DNA from: Pseudomaricurvus albidus
GTDB taxonomy: Bacteria > Pseudomonadota > Gammaproteobacteria > Pseudomonadales > Cellvibrionaceae
DNA: 64,000 nucleotides
Reading direction: 5' to 3'
Assembly (NCBI RefSeq): GCF_018863235.1
Contig: NZ_JAHKRS010000007.1
Span: forward strand, 1 to 64,000
Shown here: piece after piece, positions 1 to 9,835 of the stretch
How the letters are laid out: the number at the start of each line of letters is the position of its first letter
Position numbering within the stretch: position 1 is the stretch's first letter
The notes under the pieces: generated by a model
Told to the model about the DNA's origin: nothing
The model's input: only the letters and a program-made list of their open reading frames with translations
Databases searched by the model: none
Translations under genes and position numbers: made by a program

Positions 1-86
1 ATCCCATCCCGAACTCAGAAGTGAAACGAAGTATCGCCGATGGTAGTGTGGGGCTTCCCCATGTGAGAGTAGGTCATCGTCAGCCT
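1..86 (+). rRNA. rrf: 5S ribosomal RNA, 3' part (cut by window edge)
   Basis: The first bases match the interior of gammaproteobacterial 5S rRNA: the GAACTCAGAAGTGAAACG block, then GCCGATGGTAGTGTGGGG and the GAGAGTAGGTCATCGTC 3' end, which is of Pseudomonas type. The 5' third lies outside the window. The 3' end is placed by analogy and may be off by a few bases. A strong terminator follows directly, so this is the end of an rRNA operon. Confidence 0.95.
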
Positions 87-94
87 TTAAATCT

Positions 95-129
95 AAAACC
101 CCTGATCGGTAACGGTCAGGGGTTTTTTT
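95..129 (+). terminator. rRNA operon terminator
   Basis: ACCCCTGA (98-105) pairs with TCAGGGGT (116-123), followed by a run of seven T. This is a typical rho-independent terminator a few bases after the 5S gene. Confidence 0.9.
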
Positions 130-263
130 ATGCGTGTAACAAGCGTGAGTGGATTGTGAGCCGCCAGTGCAAGGCCCTGAGATGCGCTGTTGGGGGCTTT
201 TCTTCCCCTGGGCGAAAGCCTTGGATTAGTAGCGGCCTGTAAGTCAAGAAATCGGGAGGCATT

Positions 264-290
264 AAAAAAGCAAGCCGTAGCTTGCTTTTT
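264..290 (-). terminator. Terminator downstream of yhbY
   Basis: GCAAGC (270-275) and GCTTGC (280-285) form a stem with a CGTA loop, flanked by A and T runs. On the minus strand the stem ends in a T run, so it fits as the yhbY terminator. It is symmetric enough to act in both directions. Confidence 0.7.
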
Positions 291-312
291 GGAGGGCGCA
301 AAGGAGAGAGGT

Positions 313-612
313 TTACCGGATGTTGGAAAGCTTCAGATTGGGCTTCTTGGCTTCGCGGAATATCAGCGCGACCTTACCAATCTCCTGTATGATTTCCGCT
401 CTCGTTTTCTTGGCCATCTCGGCAATGACCTGCTTGCGCAGATCCCGGTCAGCAATAACCAGTTTGACTTTGATCAGCTCGTGATCATCCAGGGCCCGAT
501 TAAGTTCTTCAATGACGTTATCGCTTAAGCCATTGCCGGCTACGGTGACCACGGGGTTCAGGCTATGGCCCAAAGAGCGATATTGTTTTTTACGGTCAGG
601 GCTTAAAGGCAT
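313..612 (-). CDS. yhbY: YhbY-family ribosome-assembly RNA-binding protein
   Basis: A 99-residue CRM-domain (CRS1-YhbY) protein that binds rRNA in pre-50S particles. The sequence follows E. coli YhbY across its length: [14 protein letters not shown] near the N-terminus, a [12 protein letters not shown] stretch where the family has the GxxG-type loop, HELIKVK in the middle, and [13 protein letters not shown] near the end. The start is set at 612 (MPLSPDRKK), matching the E. coli start; an ATG at 624 would add four residues. It is transcribed divergently from rlmE, the usual arrangement in gammaproteobacteria, where the pair links two large-subunit maturation factors. Confidence 0.93.
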   Translation of the reverse strand: MPLSPDRKKQYRSLGHSLNPVVTVAGNGLSDNVIEELNRALDDHELIKVKLVIADRDLRKQVIAEMAKKTRAEIIQEIGKVALIFREAKKPNLKLSNIR

Positions 613-703
613 ACAATGTCTCATCTATAAACGGTTTACTGGCTGCATCGGCAATGCCGGGCAGCAAACGCATATTGTAACTCAAGATTGGGCACTTGGT
701 GGT

Positions 704-1324
704 ATGGCAAGGTCAAAAACAAGTAAAGGCTGGCTTAAAGAGCATTTTAATGACCAATACGTAAAACAGTCCCAGCAGGATGGTTACCGTTCGAGAGCCA
801 GTTACAAGCTGGTTGAGTTGGATGAAAAGGACAAGCTGTTTCGCAAGGGAATGACGGTGGTGGATCTTGGCGCTGCCCCAGGAGGCTGGTGCCAGGTGGC
901 TGCAAGGCATGTAGGGGATGACGGCAGGGTCATTGCGTCAGATATCCTGCCTATGGACTCGCTGGCAGGCGTGGAGTTTGTTCGGGGTGATTTCACGGAA
1001 AATGAGGTCTTTGAACAGATTCTTGAAGCTATGGGCCCGGGAAAGGCAGACCTTGTAATATCCGACATGGCCCCCAATATGAGTGGTATGGCCGATGTGG
1101 ATCAGCCGCGCGCCATGTATTTGGTTGAGTTAGCGCTGGATATGGCACGGGAAACCCTGAAGAAAGACGGGGTGTTTGTGGCCAAGGTCTTCCAGGGAGA
1201 GGGATTTGATGCCTATGTGAAGGATGCAAAACAATCCTTCAAGTCAGTCGTTATTCGCAAACCCGGTGCTTCCAGGGCTCGGTCCAGGGAGGTTTATGTC
1301 GTGGCCAAAGGGTTTAAGGGCTGA
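704..1324 (+). CDS. rlmE: 23S rRNA 2'-O-ribose methyltransferase RlmE (FtsJ/RrmJ)
   Basis: It methylates the 2'-O of U2552 in 23S rRNA on the 50S subunit, using SAM. From the ATG at 704 the protein is 206 residues, close to E. coli's 209, and starts [15 protein letters not shown]. The SAM site [13 protein letters not shown] and the [13 protein letters not shown] motif are clear, and the K-D-K-E residues of FtsJ enzymes appear to be in place. The open frame extends upstream to 512, but that part overlaps yhbY antisense and has no family match. It stands 188 bases ahead of ftsH, as in E. coli. Confidence 0.95.
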   Translation: MARSKTSKGWLKEHFNDQYVKQSQQDGYRSRASYKLVELDEKDKLFRKGMTVVDLGAAPGGWCQVAARHVGDDGRVIASDILPMDSLAGVEFVRGDFTENEVFEQILEAMGPGKADLVISDMAPNMSGMADVDQPRAMYLVELALDMARETLKKDGVFVAKVFQGEGFDAYVKDAKQSFKSVVIRKPGASRARSREVYVVAKGFKG

Positions 1325-1512
1325 ATTAACGAATATTTACGTGCCGCTGAATTGTGTGGCACACCGATATGGCGTCGGTGGCGCTATACTGTAGTCTATA
1401 AGCTGTTAGCATGGGTGCTGAGAAAACAGGTGATGCATGCGCCAGCTCATGGGGATACTCCAGCTAAATAGTGTGGGTACCCCGGATCAATTGCTGAAAT
1501 GAGGATGTCTTT

Positions 1513-3438
1513 TTGAACGATATGGTGAAAAACCTAGTATTGTGGTTAGTAATCGCTGCGGTTCTGCTGGCGGTTTTCCAGAACTTCAACCCCAAGGCAT
1601 CCCAAGAGCCCTTGACCTATAGCGAGTTTGTTAAAGAGGTCCAGGCCGATCAGGTGCGAGAAGTCACTGTCGATGGCTTGACGATTATTGGCGTTAGAAA
1701 CGACAACTCCCGTTTTGAAGCGATTCGCCCACAGATTGCTGATGACAAGCTGATGGATGACCTGCTGAATCACAATGTGGAAGTTAAGGGGCGTAAGCCG
1801 GAGCAGCCGAGCCTGTGGCAGCAGCTGTTGGTGGCCAGCTTTCCAATCCTGCTGATTATTGTGGTGTTTATGTTCTTTATGCGCCAAATGCAGGGCGGTG
1901 CCGGCGGTAAAGGCGGCCCAATGAGCTTTGGCAAGAGCAAGGCTCGTCTTTTGGGCGAAGACCAGATTAAGACCACCTTTGCCGATGTGGCGGGTGTGGA
2001 TGAAGCCAAAGAAGATGTGCAGGAGCTGGTTGAGTTTCTGCGTGATCCTTCCAAATTTCAACGTCTCGGCGGTCAGATTCCCCGTGGCGTATTGATGGCA
2101 GGCCCTCCCGGTACCGGTAAAACATTGCTGGCAAAAGCCATCGCCGGTGAAGCGAAAGTGCCGTTTTTCTCAATTTCAGGCTCGGATTTTGTGGAAATGT
2201 TTGTGGGTGTGGGTGCTTCCCGTGTCCGTGACATGTTTGATCAGGCCAAGAAACAGTCTCCCTGTATTATCTTCATTGATGAGATCGATGCGGTCGGACG
2301 TCATCGTGGGGGCGGTCACGGTGGTGGTCATGACGAGCGTGAGCAGACTCTTAACCAGTTGTTGGTTGAGATGGATGGTTTTGAAGGCAATGAAGGTATT
2401 ATCGTCATCGCCGCAACCAACCGCCCTGATGTGCTGGATAAAGCGCTATTGCGCCCAGGCCGTTTTGACCGCCAGGTGTTTGTTGGTTTACCGGACATTC
2501 GCGGCCGTGAGCAAATCCTGAAGGTTCATATGCGCAAAGTGCCTCTGGATGACAAGGTCCAGGCTTCAATCATTGCCCGTGGGACTCCAGGCTTTTCCGG
2601 TGCCGATCTGGCTAACCTGGTGAATGAGGCGGCCCTCTTCGCCGCTCGCTCCAACAAACGCCTGGTTACCATGGAAGAGTTTGAAAAGGCTCGCGACAAG
2701 ATCATGATGGGCGCTGAGCGCAAGTCGATGGTGATGAGCGAGAAAGAAAAGGAAAATACTGCCTACCACGAGGCTGGACATGCGATCGTTGGCCGCTTGG
2801 TACCTGAGCACGATCCGGTTCACAAGGTCACCATTATCCCGCGTGGCCGAGCATTGGGTGTGACGCAGTTTTTGCCTGAAGATGACAAGTACAGCCTCAG
2901 CAAGCGCGCAATTGAATCCCAGTTGTGCACGTTGTTCGGCGGACGCATAGCCGAAGAAATGACCCTGGGTTTTGAGGGGGTCACAACGGGTGCGCAAAAC
3001 GATATTGAACGCGCTACCAGTTTGGCTCGCAGTATGGTGACCAAATGGGGGTTGTCTGAAAAACTGGGGCCTCTTCACTACGGTGAGGATGAGGGGGGCA
3101 TGCCCGGTACCGGTGGTGCGCCCAACTATTCGGGCGCGACGTCCAAGACGATTGACGAAGAAGTGCGTCGTATCGTTGACCAGTGCTACAGCACGGCTGA
3201 AAAACTTTTGAATGAGAATCGAGACATTCTTGAGGCCATGAAAGACGCGTTGATGGAGTATGAAACCATCGATGCGGAGCAAGTGGATGATTTGATGGCT
3301 CGCAAGAAAGTTCGTCCGCCTCGGGATTGGCACGACGGTGACTTCAATGGCCATGTGAAAGACGATGATCTTGGTGGTTCTGAAAAGGATGAAACCAAGA
3401 CTTCCAGTCCTATCGGTGGCCCGGCCAAACACCACTAA
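1513..3438 (+). CDS. ftsH: ATP-dependent zinc metalloprotease FtsH
   Basis: Membrane-bound AAA+ protease that degrades misfolded membrane proteins and regulators such as LpxC. Two membrane segments (about 5-23 and 105-122) flank a periplasmic domain. Then come Walker A GPPGTGKT (197-204), Walker B FIDEID (254-259), the SRH region [20 protein letters not shown], and zinc site HEAGH (419-423). The chosen start is TTG at 1513 because GAGG at 1501-1504 is well spaced from it; an in-frame ATG at 1522 lies too far from that site. The TTG start gives MNDMVKNL; the ATG gives MVKNL, more like E. coli. A strong terminator follows. Confidence 0.97.
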   Translation: MNDMVKNLVLWLVIAAVLLAVFQNFNPKASQEPLTYSEFVKEVQADQVREVTVDGLTIIGVRNDNSRFEAIRPQIADDKLMDDLLNHNVEVKGRKPEQPSLWQQLLVASFPILLIIVVFMFFMRQMQGGAGGKGGPMSFGKSKARLLGEDQIKTTFADVAGVDEAKEDVQELVEFLRDPSKFQRLGGQIPRGVLMAGPPGTGKTLLAKAIAGEAKVPFFSISGSDFVEMFVGVGASRVRDMFDQAKKQSPCIIFIDEIDAVGRHRGGGHGGGHDEREQTLNQLLVEMDGFEGNEGIIVIAATNRPDVLDKALLRPGRFDRQVFVGLPDIRGREQILKVHMRKVPLDDKVQASIIARGTPGFSGADLANLVNEAALFAARSNKRLVTMEEFEKARDKIMMGAERKSMVMSEKEKENTAYHEAGHAIVGRLVPEHDPVHKVTIIPRGRALGVTQFLPEDDKYSLSKRAIESQLCTLFGGRIAEEMTLGFEGVTTGAQNDIERATSLARSMVTKWGLSEKLGPLHYGEDEGGMPGTGGAPNYSGATSKTIDEEVRRIVDQCYSTAEKLLNENRDILEAMKDALMEYETIDAEQVDDLMARKKVRPPRDWHDGDFNGHVKDDDLGGSEKDETKTSSPIGGPAKHH

Positions 3439-3451
3439 CGTGAAGTTTGAA

Positions 3452-3486
3452 AACGGGGCCCAGTTTTCTGGGCCCCGTTTTTTTAT
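3452..3486 (+). terminator. ftsH terminator
   Basis: AACGGGGCCCAG pairs with CTGGGCCCCGTT around a TTTT loop, followed by seven T. The stem is long and GC-rich, so it should separate rlmE-ftsH from folP. Confidence 0.92.
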
Positions 3487-3534
3487 GGCTGATTCTTATT
3501 CGAATTCGGCCAGGTTAACAATGTAAGGTAAACA

Positions 3535-4383
3535 ATGACGGTACTGACTTGCGGCGATCGCATTCTGGATCTCTCAGAACCCGTTGTGATGGGTATTTTG
3601 AATGCCACCCCGGATTCGTTCTCCGATGGCGGACAATTGTTGCAACAGGGGCGGGTGAATATTGATGCCGTTTTGGCCCGTGCGGAACAAATGATCAGGG
3701 CCGGGGCGCAGATTCTGGATGTCGGTGGAGAATCCACTCGTCCTGGAGCGACGCCAGTAGTGGTGGATGAGGAATTGCAGCGGGTTATTCCTGTGGTAGA
3801 AGCCATTGCTCGAGAGTTCGATGTGGTCATTTCGGTGGATACCAGTTCTCCTGAAGTCATGACGGCATCCGCAGAAGCAGGAGCGGGATTGCTGAATGAT
3901 GTTCGCTCTTTTCACCGTGAAGGGGCTTTGTTGGCGGCGGTATCTTCAGGACTGCCGGTTTGCATCATGCATATGCAGGGTGACCCTCAAACCATGCAAA
4001 ATAAACCGGCTTATGAGTCGGTGGTGGATGAGGTGATGGATTTCCTGTTGACGCGATCTGATGAGTTGCAAGCGGCTGGCATCCCGAAAGACCAGATTCT
4101 GTTTGACCCCGGATATGGGTTTGGCAAGACTCCAGAGCACAATCTGCAATTGATCAGGAGGCTGCCGGAAATAGTGGCTGCTGGTTACCCCGTGCTGGCA
4201 GGGTTGTCCCGCAAGTCAGTGATAGGTCATGTTCTCAACCGCAAGGTTGATGAGCGTTTGGCTGGAAGTGTGTCGGCGTCCCTGCTGGCGGCTCAGAGTG
4301 GTGCTAAAATCCTGCGCGTCCACGATGTGGAAGAAACAGTGGATGTGCTGAAGTTCTGGCAGGCTGTGGCAGCCGCAGAGTGA
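3535..4383 (+). CDS. folP: Dihydropteroate synthase
   Basis: It condenses p-aminobenzoate with hydroxymethyl-dihydropterin diphosphate in folate synthesis and is the sulfonamide target. The 282-residue TIM barrel shows the family signatures: LNATPDSFSDGG near residue 22, VGGESTRPGA (about 63-72), the DPGYGFGK pterin/phosphate region and the late GLSRKS motif. ATG 3535 has AAGG upstream. glmM begins 33 bases after the stop, as in most gammaproteobacteria. Confidence 0.96.
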   Translation: MTVLTCGDRILDLSEPVVMGILNATPDSFSDGGQLLQQGRVNIDAVLARAEQMIRAGAQILDVGGESTRPGATPVVVDEELQRVIPVVEAIAREFDVVISVDTSSPEVMTASAEAGAGLLNDVRSFHREGALLAAVSSGLPVCIMHMQGDPQTMQNKPAYESVVDEVMDFLLTRSDELQAAGIPKDQILFDPGYGFGKTPEHNLQLIRRLPEIVAAGYPVLAGLSRKSVIGHVLNRKVDERLAGSVSASLLAAQSGAKILRVHDVEETVDVLKFWQAVAAAE

Positions 4384-4416
4384 GGAAAAGACTAATGGTT
4401 AAGGAGCGAAAGACAC

Positions 4417-5754
4417 GTGGCGCGTAAATATTTTGGTACAGACGGTATTCGTGGCCGTGTGGGTGAGGGCGCCATTACGCCGGACTTTGTTTTGCGCCTG
4501 GGTTGGGCCGCAGGCCGGGTACTGGGTCGTCATTACGAGGGCAGGAAGCGTATTTTAATGGGCAAGGATACCCGTATTTCCGGCTATATGTTTGAGTCTG
4601 CATTACAGGCCGGGTTGATTAATGCCGGAATCGATGTGGGGCTGTTGGGGCCTATGCCGACTCCCGCTATCGCCTATCTGACGCGTACCTTTCAGGCACA
4701 GGCAGGGATTGTGATCAGTGCTTCACACAACCCGTATTATGATAATGGCATCAAGTTTTTCAGTGGTAAGGGTACCAAGCTTCCGGATGACATCGAGCTG
4801 GAGATTGAAGCAGAACTTGATAAGCCTATGGTCACGGCGGAGCGATTGGGCAAGGCCAAGCGTATTGATGATGCTGCCGGTCGTTATATTGAATTTTGTA
4901 AAGGCACTTTGCCATGGGGATTCAGTCTTTCTGGTTTGAAAATTGTGCTCGACTGCGCCAATGGTGCCACCTATCACATCGCTCCGAATGTGTTTCAGGA
5001 GTTGGGGGCCAATGTTGAGGTTATTGCCGCAGAGCCCGACGGTGAGAACATTAACCATGAATGTGGTTCTACCAAACCGGGGCGTTTACAGGCGCGGGTG
5101 CTGGAGTCCGGTGCGGATTTGGGTATTGCCTTTGACGGTGATGGTGATCGTCTGGTGTTTGTGGATCACAAGGGTGAGTTGGTGGATGGGGATGAAATCC
5201 TGTATCTCATCGCCTCTTATCGCAAGCGCTCCGGAGCTGGTTGCCAAGGCGTTGTAGGAACCCTGATGAGCAACTTTGGTTTTGAGTTGGCCTTGCAAAA
5301 GCTGGATATTCCTTTTGTTCGGGCAAATGTGGGTGACCGTTATGTGCTGGAGCAGATGCATCAGCGCGGTTGGGTTCTGGGAGGAGAGAACTCCGGTCAT
5401 ATTGTGTGCGGCGATGTCACCACAACGGGTGATGGTATTGTTGCTGCGTTACAGGTGTTGTTGGCCCTGTCGGAAGATGGTGCAACATTGAATGAGTTGA
5501 AGCAGGGAATGCGCAAATTGCCCCAGCATATGATTAATGTGCGAACCAGTGGCAAGGTGACCCTGAAAGGCAATGAGGTAATCGACAGTGCGGTACAGGC
5601 TGCCGAGGCTGAGTTGGCCGGTCGCGGTCGGGTGCTGTTACGACCTTCTGGCACCGAGCCGGTGGTTCGGGTCATGGTGGAAGGCGAAGAGCCGCCTCTG
5701 GTTGCCCGGCTGTCCGAAGAGTTGGCTGACGTCGTAAAAAAGGCTCTGTCATAG
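4417..5754 (+). CDS. glmM: Phosphoglucosamine mutase
   Basis: Converts glucosamine-6-P to glucosamine-1-P for UDP-GlcNAc, peptidoglycan and LPS synthesis. The N-terminus [10 protein letters not shown] is diagnostic. The phospho-serine loop ISASHNP places the active serine at about residue 103, the metal loop FDGDGDR is present, and the C-terminal [12 protein letters not shown] phosphate site is intact. At 445 residues it matches E. coli GlmM. The start is GTG, supported by AAGGAG at 4401-4406 with ten bases between them. Confidence 0.97.
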   Translation: MARKYFGTDGIRGRVGEGAITPDFVLRLGWAAGRVLGRHYEGRKRILMGKDTRISGYMFESALQAGLINAGIDVGLLGPMPTPAIAYLTRTFQAQAGIVISASHNPYYDNGIKFFSGKGTKLPDDIELEIEAELDKPMVTAERLGKAKRIDDAAGRYIEFCKGTLPWGFSLSGLKIVLDCANGATYHIAPNVFQELGANVEVIAAEPDGENINHECGSTKPGRLQARVLESGADLGIAFDGDGDRLVFVDHKGELVDGDEILYLIASYRKRSGAGCQGVVGTLMSNFGFELALQKLDIPFVRANVGDRYVLEQMHQRGWVLGGENSGHIVCGDVTTTGDGIVAALQVLLALSEDGATLNELKQGMRKLPQHMINVRTSGKVTLKGNEVIDSAVQAAEAELAGRGRVLLRPSGTEPVVRVMVEGEEPPLVARLSEELADVVKKALS

Positions 5755-5918
5755 AATAGGGCATCAAAAAAGCCGGGCAGTCTTAAAAACTGTAAAAAAA
5801 GTTTTGGATGTGCCCTGCGAATGACGGATAAAGCGTTGTATCTTATAGACTTATCCGCTAACATTTGCGCCCGTTTTGCCGAGAGGCAGTCAGCGTATAG
5901 CTTGATGGAATAGGATTG

Positions 5919-6659
5919 ATGCGACGACCACTGGTGGTAGCTAACTGGAAGATGAACGGAAGTCTCGCGAGTAACAGCGAGAGGCTTCAATCGTTTTTAG
6001 CCCGGTGGAAAGGTGTACATCAGGCAGAAGTGGCTGTGTGCCCTCCTGCTGTTTATCTGCCCCAGGCTGCTGAGCTGCTGGCCCAAAGCAACGTGGGTAT
6101 TGGTGCTCAGGATGTGAGTGCAGCCGATGAGGGTGCATACACTGGTGAGGTGTCCGGAGGCATGCTGGCCGATATCGGGTGTCAGTATGCATTGGTTGGT
6201 CACTCAGAGCGTCGCGAATACCATGGTGAAACCGATGCTTTGGTTGCGAAGAAATTTGTCGCTGCGCAGCGTCATAATTTGACCCCGGTCTTGTGTGTGG
6301 GGGAAACTCTGGCTCAAAGAGAGGCCGATGAGACGCTGGTGGTTGTGGGTGAGCAGCTAAAAGCCGTTGTTGATCTCGCAGGTCGCAACGCAGTTGCCTC
6401 GGCCGTTGTTGCCTATGAGCCTGTCTGGGCTATAGGAACTGGCCTGACCGCTACCCCTGAGCAGGCTCAGGAGGTTCACGCGTACATTCGGGAGCAGCTG
6501 GGTTCCATTGGTGCGGGTGTCAGAATTTTATATGGCGGCAGTGTCAAGCCGGCCAATGCTGAAGAGTTATTCTCTCAGAATGATATTGACGGAGCTCTGG
6601 TTGGCGGAGCCTCTCTCAATAGTGACGATTTTTACAGTATCTGCCAGGCGGCAGAATAA
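5919..6659 (+). CDS. tpiA: Triosephosphate isomerase
   Basis: Interconverts dihydroxyacetone phosphate and glyceraldehyde-3-phosphate. The 246-residue protein has the substrate lysine in ANWKMNGS, histidine in VGHSERR, the catalytic glutamate in AYEPVWAIGTG with the mobile loop after it, and the YGGSVKP phosphate site. A TTG at 5916 is directly before the ATG at 5919; the ATG is preferred because MRRPLVVANWKMNG matches the family. Its place between glmM and secG is the Pseudomonas arrangement and differs from E. coli, where tpiA is elsewhere. Confidence 0.96.
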   Translation: MRRPLVVANWKMNGSLASNSERLQSFLARWKGVHQAEVAVCPPAVYLPQAAELLAQSNVGIGAQDVSAADEGAYTGEVSGGMLADIGCQYALVGHSERREYHGETDALVAKKFVAAQRHNLTPVLCVGETLAQREADETLVVVGEQLKAVVDLAGRNAVASAVVAYEPVWAIGTGLTATPEQAQEVHAYIREQLGSIGAGVRILYGGSVKPANAEELFSQNDIDGALVGGASLNSDDFYSICQAAE

Positions 6660-6667
6660 AAGGCGAG

Positions 6668-7105
6668 ATGATGGAAAAAATCATTTTAGTGGTGCATGTG
6701 CTGACAGCGTTGTCGATCATTGCCCTGATTTTATTGCAACAGGGTAAGGGCGCTGAGGCGGGTGCTTCATTCGGTGCCGGTGCATCGCAAACTGTCTTTG
6801 GCAGCGCGGGTGGCGGAAACTTCTTTACACGCGCCACTGCGTTATTGGCCACTGTGTTTTTTGTGACCAGCTTTGGTTTGGCTGTAGTTGCCAAGCAGCA
6901 GGCGACCTCCGGTTTGGTTGATGGTATTCCTGTCGTTGAAGAGGCGGCGGATATTCCTGCTGCTGTTGAGATGAATACCGATGTGCCTGAGGTGAATGCT
7001 CCGGCAAGTGATTCTCCGGCGGCTGATGTGCCTGAATTTGGTGGCGAAGATGCTTCTGCATCAGAGTTGCCGGCAGAGCAGGAAGAGGGTGTTTCTAACC
7101 CGTAG
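6668..7105 (+). CDS. secG: Sec translocase subunit SecG
   Basis: Small inner-membrane partner of SecYE that assists protein export. Two membrane segments (about 4-22 and 53-72) flank the conserved cytoplasmic LLQQGKGAEAGASFGAGASQ region and a GSAGGGNFFTRAT motif. The protein is 145 residues against about 110 in E. coli; the extra length is an acidic, Pro/Ala-rich tail (about 85-145) of low complexity. ATG 6668 and 6671 are both possible. The gene lies eight bases after tpiA and 16 bases before tRNA-Leu, so the tRNA is probably cut from the same transcript. Confidence 0.93.
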   Translation: MMEKIILVVHVLTALSIIALILLQQGKGAEAGASFGAGASQTVFGSAGGGNFFTRATALLATVFFVTSFGLAVVAKQQATSGLVDGIPVVEEAADIPAAVEMNTDVPEVNAPASDSPAADVPEFGGEDASASELPAEQEEGVSNP

Positions 7106-7121
7106 TATTGAGAAAAAATTT

Positions 7122-7206
7122 GCCCAGGTGGTGGAATTGGTAGACACGCTATCTTGAGGGGGTAGTGACTTCGGTCGTGCGGGTTCAAGTCCCGCCCTGG
7201 GCACCA
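7122..7206 (+). tRNA. leuU: tRNA-Leu (GAG)
   Basis: An 85-base class II tRNA. The acceptor strands GCCCAGG and CCTGGGC pair fully, the D-arm is TGGTGGAATTGGTAGACAC, the anticodon loop CTTGAGG carries GAG, a variable arm follows, and the T-arm is GGGTTCAAGTCCC. CCA is encoded. Position after secG and before initiator tRNA matches E. coli leuU. Confidence 0.96.
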
Positions 7207-7210
7207 TTTT

Positions 7211-7241
7211 AAAAAGGTCTGACAAGTGTCAGGCCTTTTTT
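7211..7241 (+). terminator. Terminator after secG-tRNALeu
   Basis: AAAAAGGTCTGACA pairs imperfectly with TGTCAGGCCTTTTT, ending in a T run, five bases after the tRNA. It closes the folP-to-tRNALeu transcription unit ahead of the metY promoter. Confidence 0.85.
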
Positions 7242-7448
7242 TATGTCAGTGTTGGCCTGTTTTCAGGTGGGGGCATGAGCTTCCCGTGGGGCTCTTGAAG
7301 GGGGCTTGCTGGTGGTTTGAGTTGTCGGGGGTGGGAGGTTGTTTGCGTGCTGGTTGCTTTTTGTCCGGCATTCCTCCGGCGAAGTCTTTGGCGCGAGGGT
7401 CTTTTTTCCATTATTTCCAACTTATTGAAAAATAAAAGCAAATACCTG

Positions 7449-7477
7449 TTGACCAGCCCAGATGTCGTCCCTATAAT
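7449..7477 (+). promoter_or_regulatory. Sigma-70 promoter of initiator tRNA / nusA operon
   Basis: TTGACC (7449-7454) and TATAAT (7472-7477) are separated by 17 bases: nearly consensus. A GC-rich discriminator (GCGCGG) follows, typical of stringently controlled stable-RNA promoters. Transcription would start about 36 bases before the tRNA. Confidence 0.88.
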
Positions 7478-7519
7478 GCGCGGCCTTGGTTAGGGAAACA
7501 GGCCTAAACAAGTTGTTGA

Positions 7520-7596
<77 letters not shown>

Positions 7597-7652
7597 AATT
7601 CAAGGGTTTGGTGTTCATAGCCGGACTCATGCGCTACAATTAGCGCAGCAGG

Positions 7653-7676
7653 AAAGCCCCTTTTAAGGGGCTTTTT
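7653..7676 (+). terminator. Terminator or attenuator between metY and rimP
   Basis: AAAGCCCC (7653-7660) pairs with GGGGCTTT (7667-7674) around a TTTTAA loop and continues into a T run. A second small hairpin (GCGCT / AGCGC, 7631-7646) precedes it. Partial read-through would be needed for the tRNA promoter to feed the nusA operon. Confidence 0.75.
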
Positions 7677-7818
7677 CGTATCTGGCTTTCAGGGTCAGGT
7701 CGAAAGGCACGCCAGTGGTTGTGGATGATCTGGCAGCTGGCCTGTTGTTCAGGAATGTTGTTGATGGGCTTCGAGCCCATTTTTTGTTTCTACCTTTGTT
7801 CACAAGTGGTTGAGTTTT

Positions 7819-8274
7819 ATGGCATCCAAGCATGACCAGTTAACCGAGCTGCTGACGCCGGTGGTTGAATCCATGGGCTGTGAGTTGTGGGGGCTGGAAT
7901 ATTTCTCTCAGGGGCGGCACAGTACTTTGCGGCTCTACATTGAGCATCCAGACGGTATTGGTCTGGAGGAGTGTGAAAAGGTCAGTCGTCAGGTCAGCAG
8001 CGTTATGGATGTTGAAGACCCGATTGCCGGCGAGTACACCCTGGAGGTTTCTTCTCCGGGAATGGACAGGCCTCTGTACACTCTGGAGCATTTCACACGC
8101 TATGCCGGTGAGCAGGTAGCGATTAAGTTGCGCTCCGCGTTTGAAGGTCGTAGAAAGTTCAGTGGTTTATTGCGCGGCGTCGATGGTGACGACGTGCTGG
8201 TGGTGGTGGACGAGCATGAGTATATGCTGCCCATCGAAATGATCGAAAAAGCTAACATTATTCCCCGTTTTTAG
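7819..8274 (+). CDS. rimP: Ribosome maturation factor RimP
   Basis: Needed for assembly of the 30S subunit. The sequence follows E. coli Rim[17 protein letters not shown] at the N-terminus, then [12 protein letters not shown], the [15 protein letters not shown] stretch and [16 protein letters not shown], and a C-terminal SH3-like domain ending [11 protein letters not shown] 7819 gives 151 residues; the frame also has a TTG at 7810 that would add three. First gene of the rimP-nusA-infB-rbfA-truB cluster. Confidence 0.95.
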   Translation: MASKHDQLTELLTPVVESMGCELWGLEYFSQGRHSTLRLYIEHPDGIGLEECEKVSRQVSSVMDVEDPIAGEYTLEVSSPGMDRPLYTLEHFTRYAGEQVAIKLRSAFEGRRKFSGLLRGVDGDDVLVVVDEHEYMLPIEMIEKANIIPRF

Positions 8275-8308
8275 GGATGCACCTGGTGCAGGTAAACGAG
8301 GCATACTC

Positions 8309-9814
8309 ATGAGTAAAGAAATATTGCTGGTTGCGGATGCGGTATCAAACGAAAAAGGTGTTGATAAAGGCATCATTTTTGAAGCTATCGAGTTGGCTTT
8401 GGCCGCTGCGACAAAAAAACGCTACGACGAAGATGCTGATATCGAAGTCGTGATCGATCGCAAAACCGGTGACTATGTAACTACCCGTCGCTGGGAAGTT
8501 GTTGACGACGAGACGCTGGCTCTGCTGGGAACTCAGTTCACCACCGAAGAAGCGCGTGAAAAAGACGAAAATCTGAAAGTTGGCGACATTTACGAAGAAG
8601 TGGTCGAGAACGTTGAGTTTGGCCGTATTGCTGCCCAGACCGCCAAGCAGGTTATTGTGCAGAAGGTTCGTGAAGCCGAGCGTCAACAGATTGTAGAGCA
8701 GTACCGCGACCGAGTAGGTGAGCTCATCAGTGGTACCGTTAAGAAAGTCACTCGTGACAGTATCATAGTGGATATGGGCAACAACGCCGAGGGCTTGCTG
8801 CCTCGCGATCAGCTGGTTGGCCGCGAGGTCTTCCGTATGGGGGATCGCGTTCGTGCCTTGCTGCTGGATGTGCGCACTGAATTGCGCGGTCCTCAGTTGT
8901 ACCTGAGTCGCTCCTGCCCGGAAATGCTGATCGAATTGTTCAAGATCGAAGTACCGGAAATTTCCGAGCAGGTAATTGAGTTGAAAGCCGCTGCCCGTGA
9001 TCCTGGATCGCGCGCCAAGATTGCGGTTTACACCAACGACGGTCGTATCGATCCGGTTGGTGCCTGTGTCGGCATGCGTGGCTCTCGCGTTCAGGCGGTT
9101 TCCAACGAGTTGGGCGGTGAGCGTATCGATATCATTCTCTGGGATCACAACGTGGCCCAGTTTGTGATCAATGCGATGGCCCCTGCCGAAATCGAATCCA
9201 TTGTGGTTGATGAAGATGCCGGTTCCATGGATGTGGCAGTCGACGAAGACAATCTGGCTCAGGCGATTGGCCGCAGTGGTCAGAACGTTCGTTTGGCCAG
9301 TGAGCTGACCCAGTGGGAAATCAACGTGATGAGCGTTGAGGACTGGCAGGCCAAGCAGGAAGAAGAGTCTGGCAGCTACATGGAAGTCTTTATGGATGCT
9401 CTCGACATCGATGAAGACGTTGCCGGAGTGCTGGTGGACGAAGGTTTCACCTCTCTGGAAGAAATTGCTTACGTACCCCTCGAAGAGATGTTGGGTATTG
9501 ATGGTTTTGATGAAGAGATTGCCGAGGAGTTGCGGTCACGTGCTAAAGACGCACTGTTGACCCAGGCGCTGGCTTCAGAAGAACAGTTGGAAAATGCAGA
9601 GCCCGCAGATGATCTGCTGACGATGGAAGGCATGGACAAGCATTTGGCTTTCCTGCTGGCCAGTCGTGGAATCATCACAATGGATGATCTGGCTGAACAA
9701 GCTGTAGATGATCTGCTGGATGTGGAAGGTCTCGACGAGACGCGTGCCGCTGCATTGATTATGAAGGCTCGCGAGCCGTGGTTTGCTGAAGAGCAACACG
9801 AGGCTGGTGAGTAA
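8309..9814 (+). CDS. nusA: Transcription termination/antitermination factor NusA
   Basis: Binds RNA polymerase and nascent RNA, affecting pausing, termination and rRNA antitermination. At 501 residues it has the E. coli layout: N-terminal polymerase-binding domain (about 1-125), S1 domain (about 135-200), two KH domains (about 205-345, including [14 protein letters not shown] and the later [12 protein letters not shown]), and two acidic C-terminal repeats (about 360-495) with alternating DLL/GLD helices. ATG 8309 follows GAGG. infB starts 21 bases downstream. Confidence 0.97.
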   Translation: MSKEILLVADAVSNEKGVDKGIIFEAIELALAAATKKRYDEDADIEVVIDRKTGDYVTTRRWEVVDDETLALLGTQFTTEEAREKDENLKVGDIYEEVVENVEFGRIAAQTAKQVIVQKVREAERQQIVEQYRDRVGELISGTVKKVTRDSIIVDMGNNAEGLLPRDQLVGREVFRMGDRVRALLLDVRTELRGPQLYLSRSCPEMLIELFKIEVPEISEQVIELKAAARDPGSRAKIAVYTNDGRIDPVGACVGMRGSRVQAVSNELGGERIDIILWDHNVAQFVINAMAPAEIESIVVDEDAGSMDVAVDEDNLAQAIGRSGQNVRLASELTQWEINVMSVEDWQAKQEEESGSYMEVFMDALDIDEDVAGVLVDEGFTSLEEIAYVPLEEMLGIDGFDEEIAEELRSRAKDALLTQALASEEQLENAEPADDLLTMEGMDKHLAFLLASRGIITMDDLAEQAVDDLLDVEGLDETRAAALIMKAREPWFAEEQHEAGE

Positions 9815-9835
9815 CACGAGGATTGGGGAGATATC

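Noticed and set aside
190-528. Plus-strand frame of 112 codons across the yhbY region
   Set aside because: It is antisense to yhbY, which has clear family similarity, and shows no motif or ribosome site.
2566-3435. Long minus-strand frame of 289 codons inside ftsH
   Set aside because: It is complementary to a well-conserved gene and reads as an antisense shadow, rich in His/Gln/Phe.
7226-7441. Short frames on both strands between tRNA-Leu and metY
   Set aside because: They lie in a terminator-to-promoter gap and show no conserved feature.
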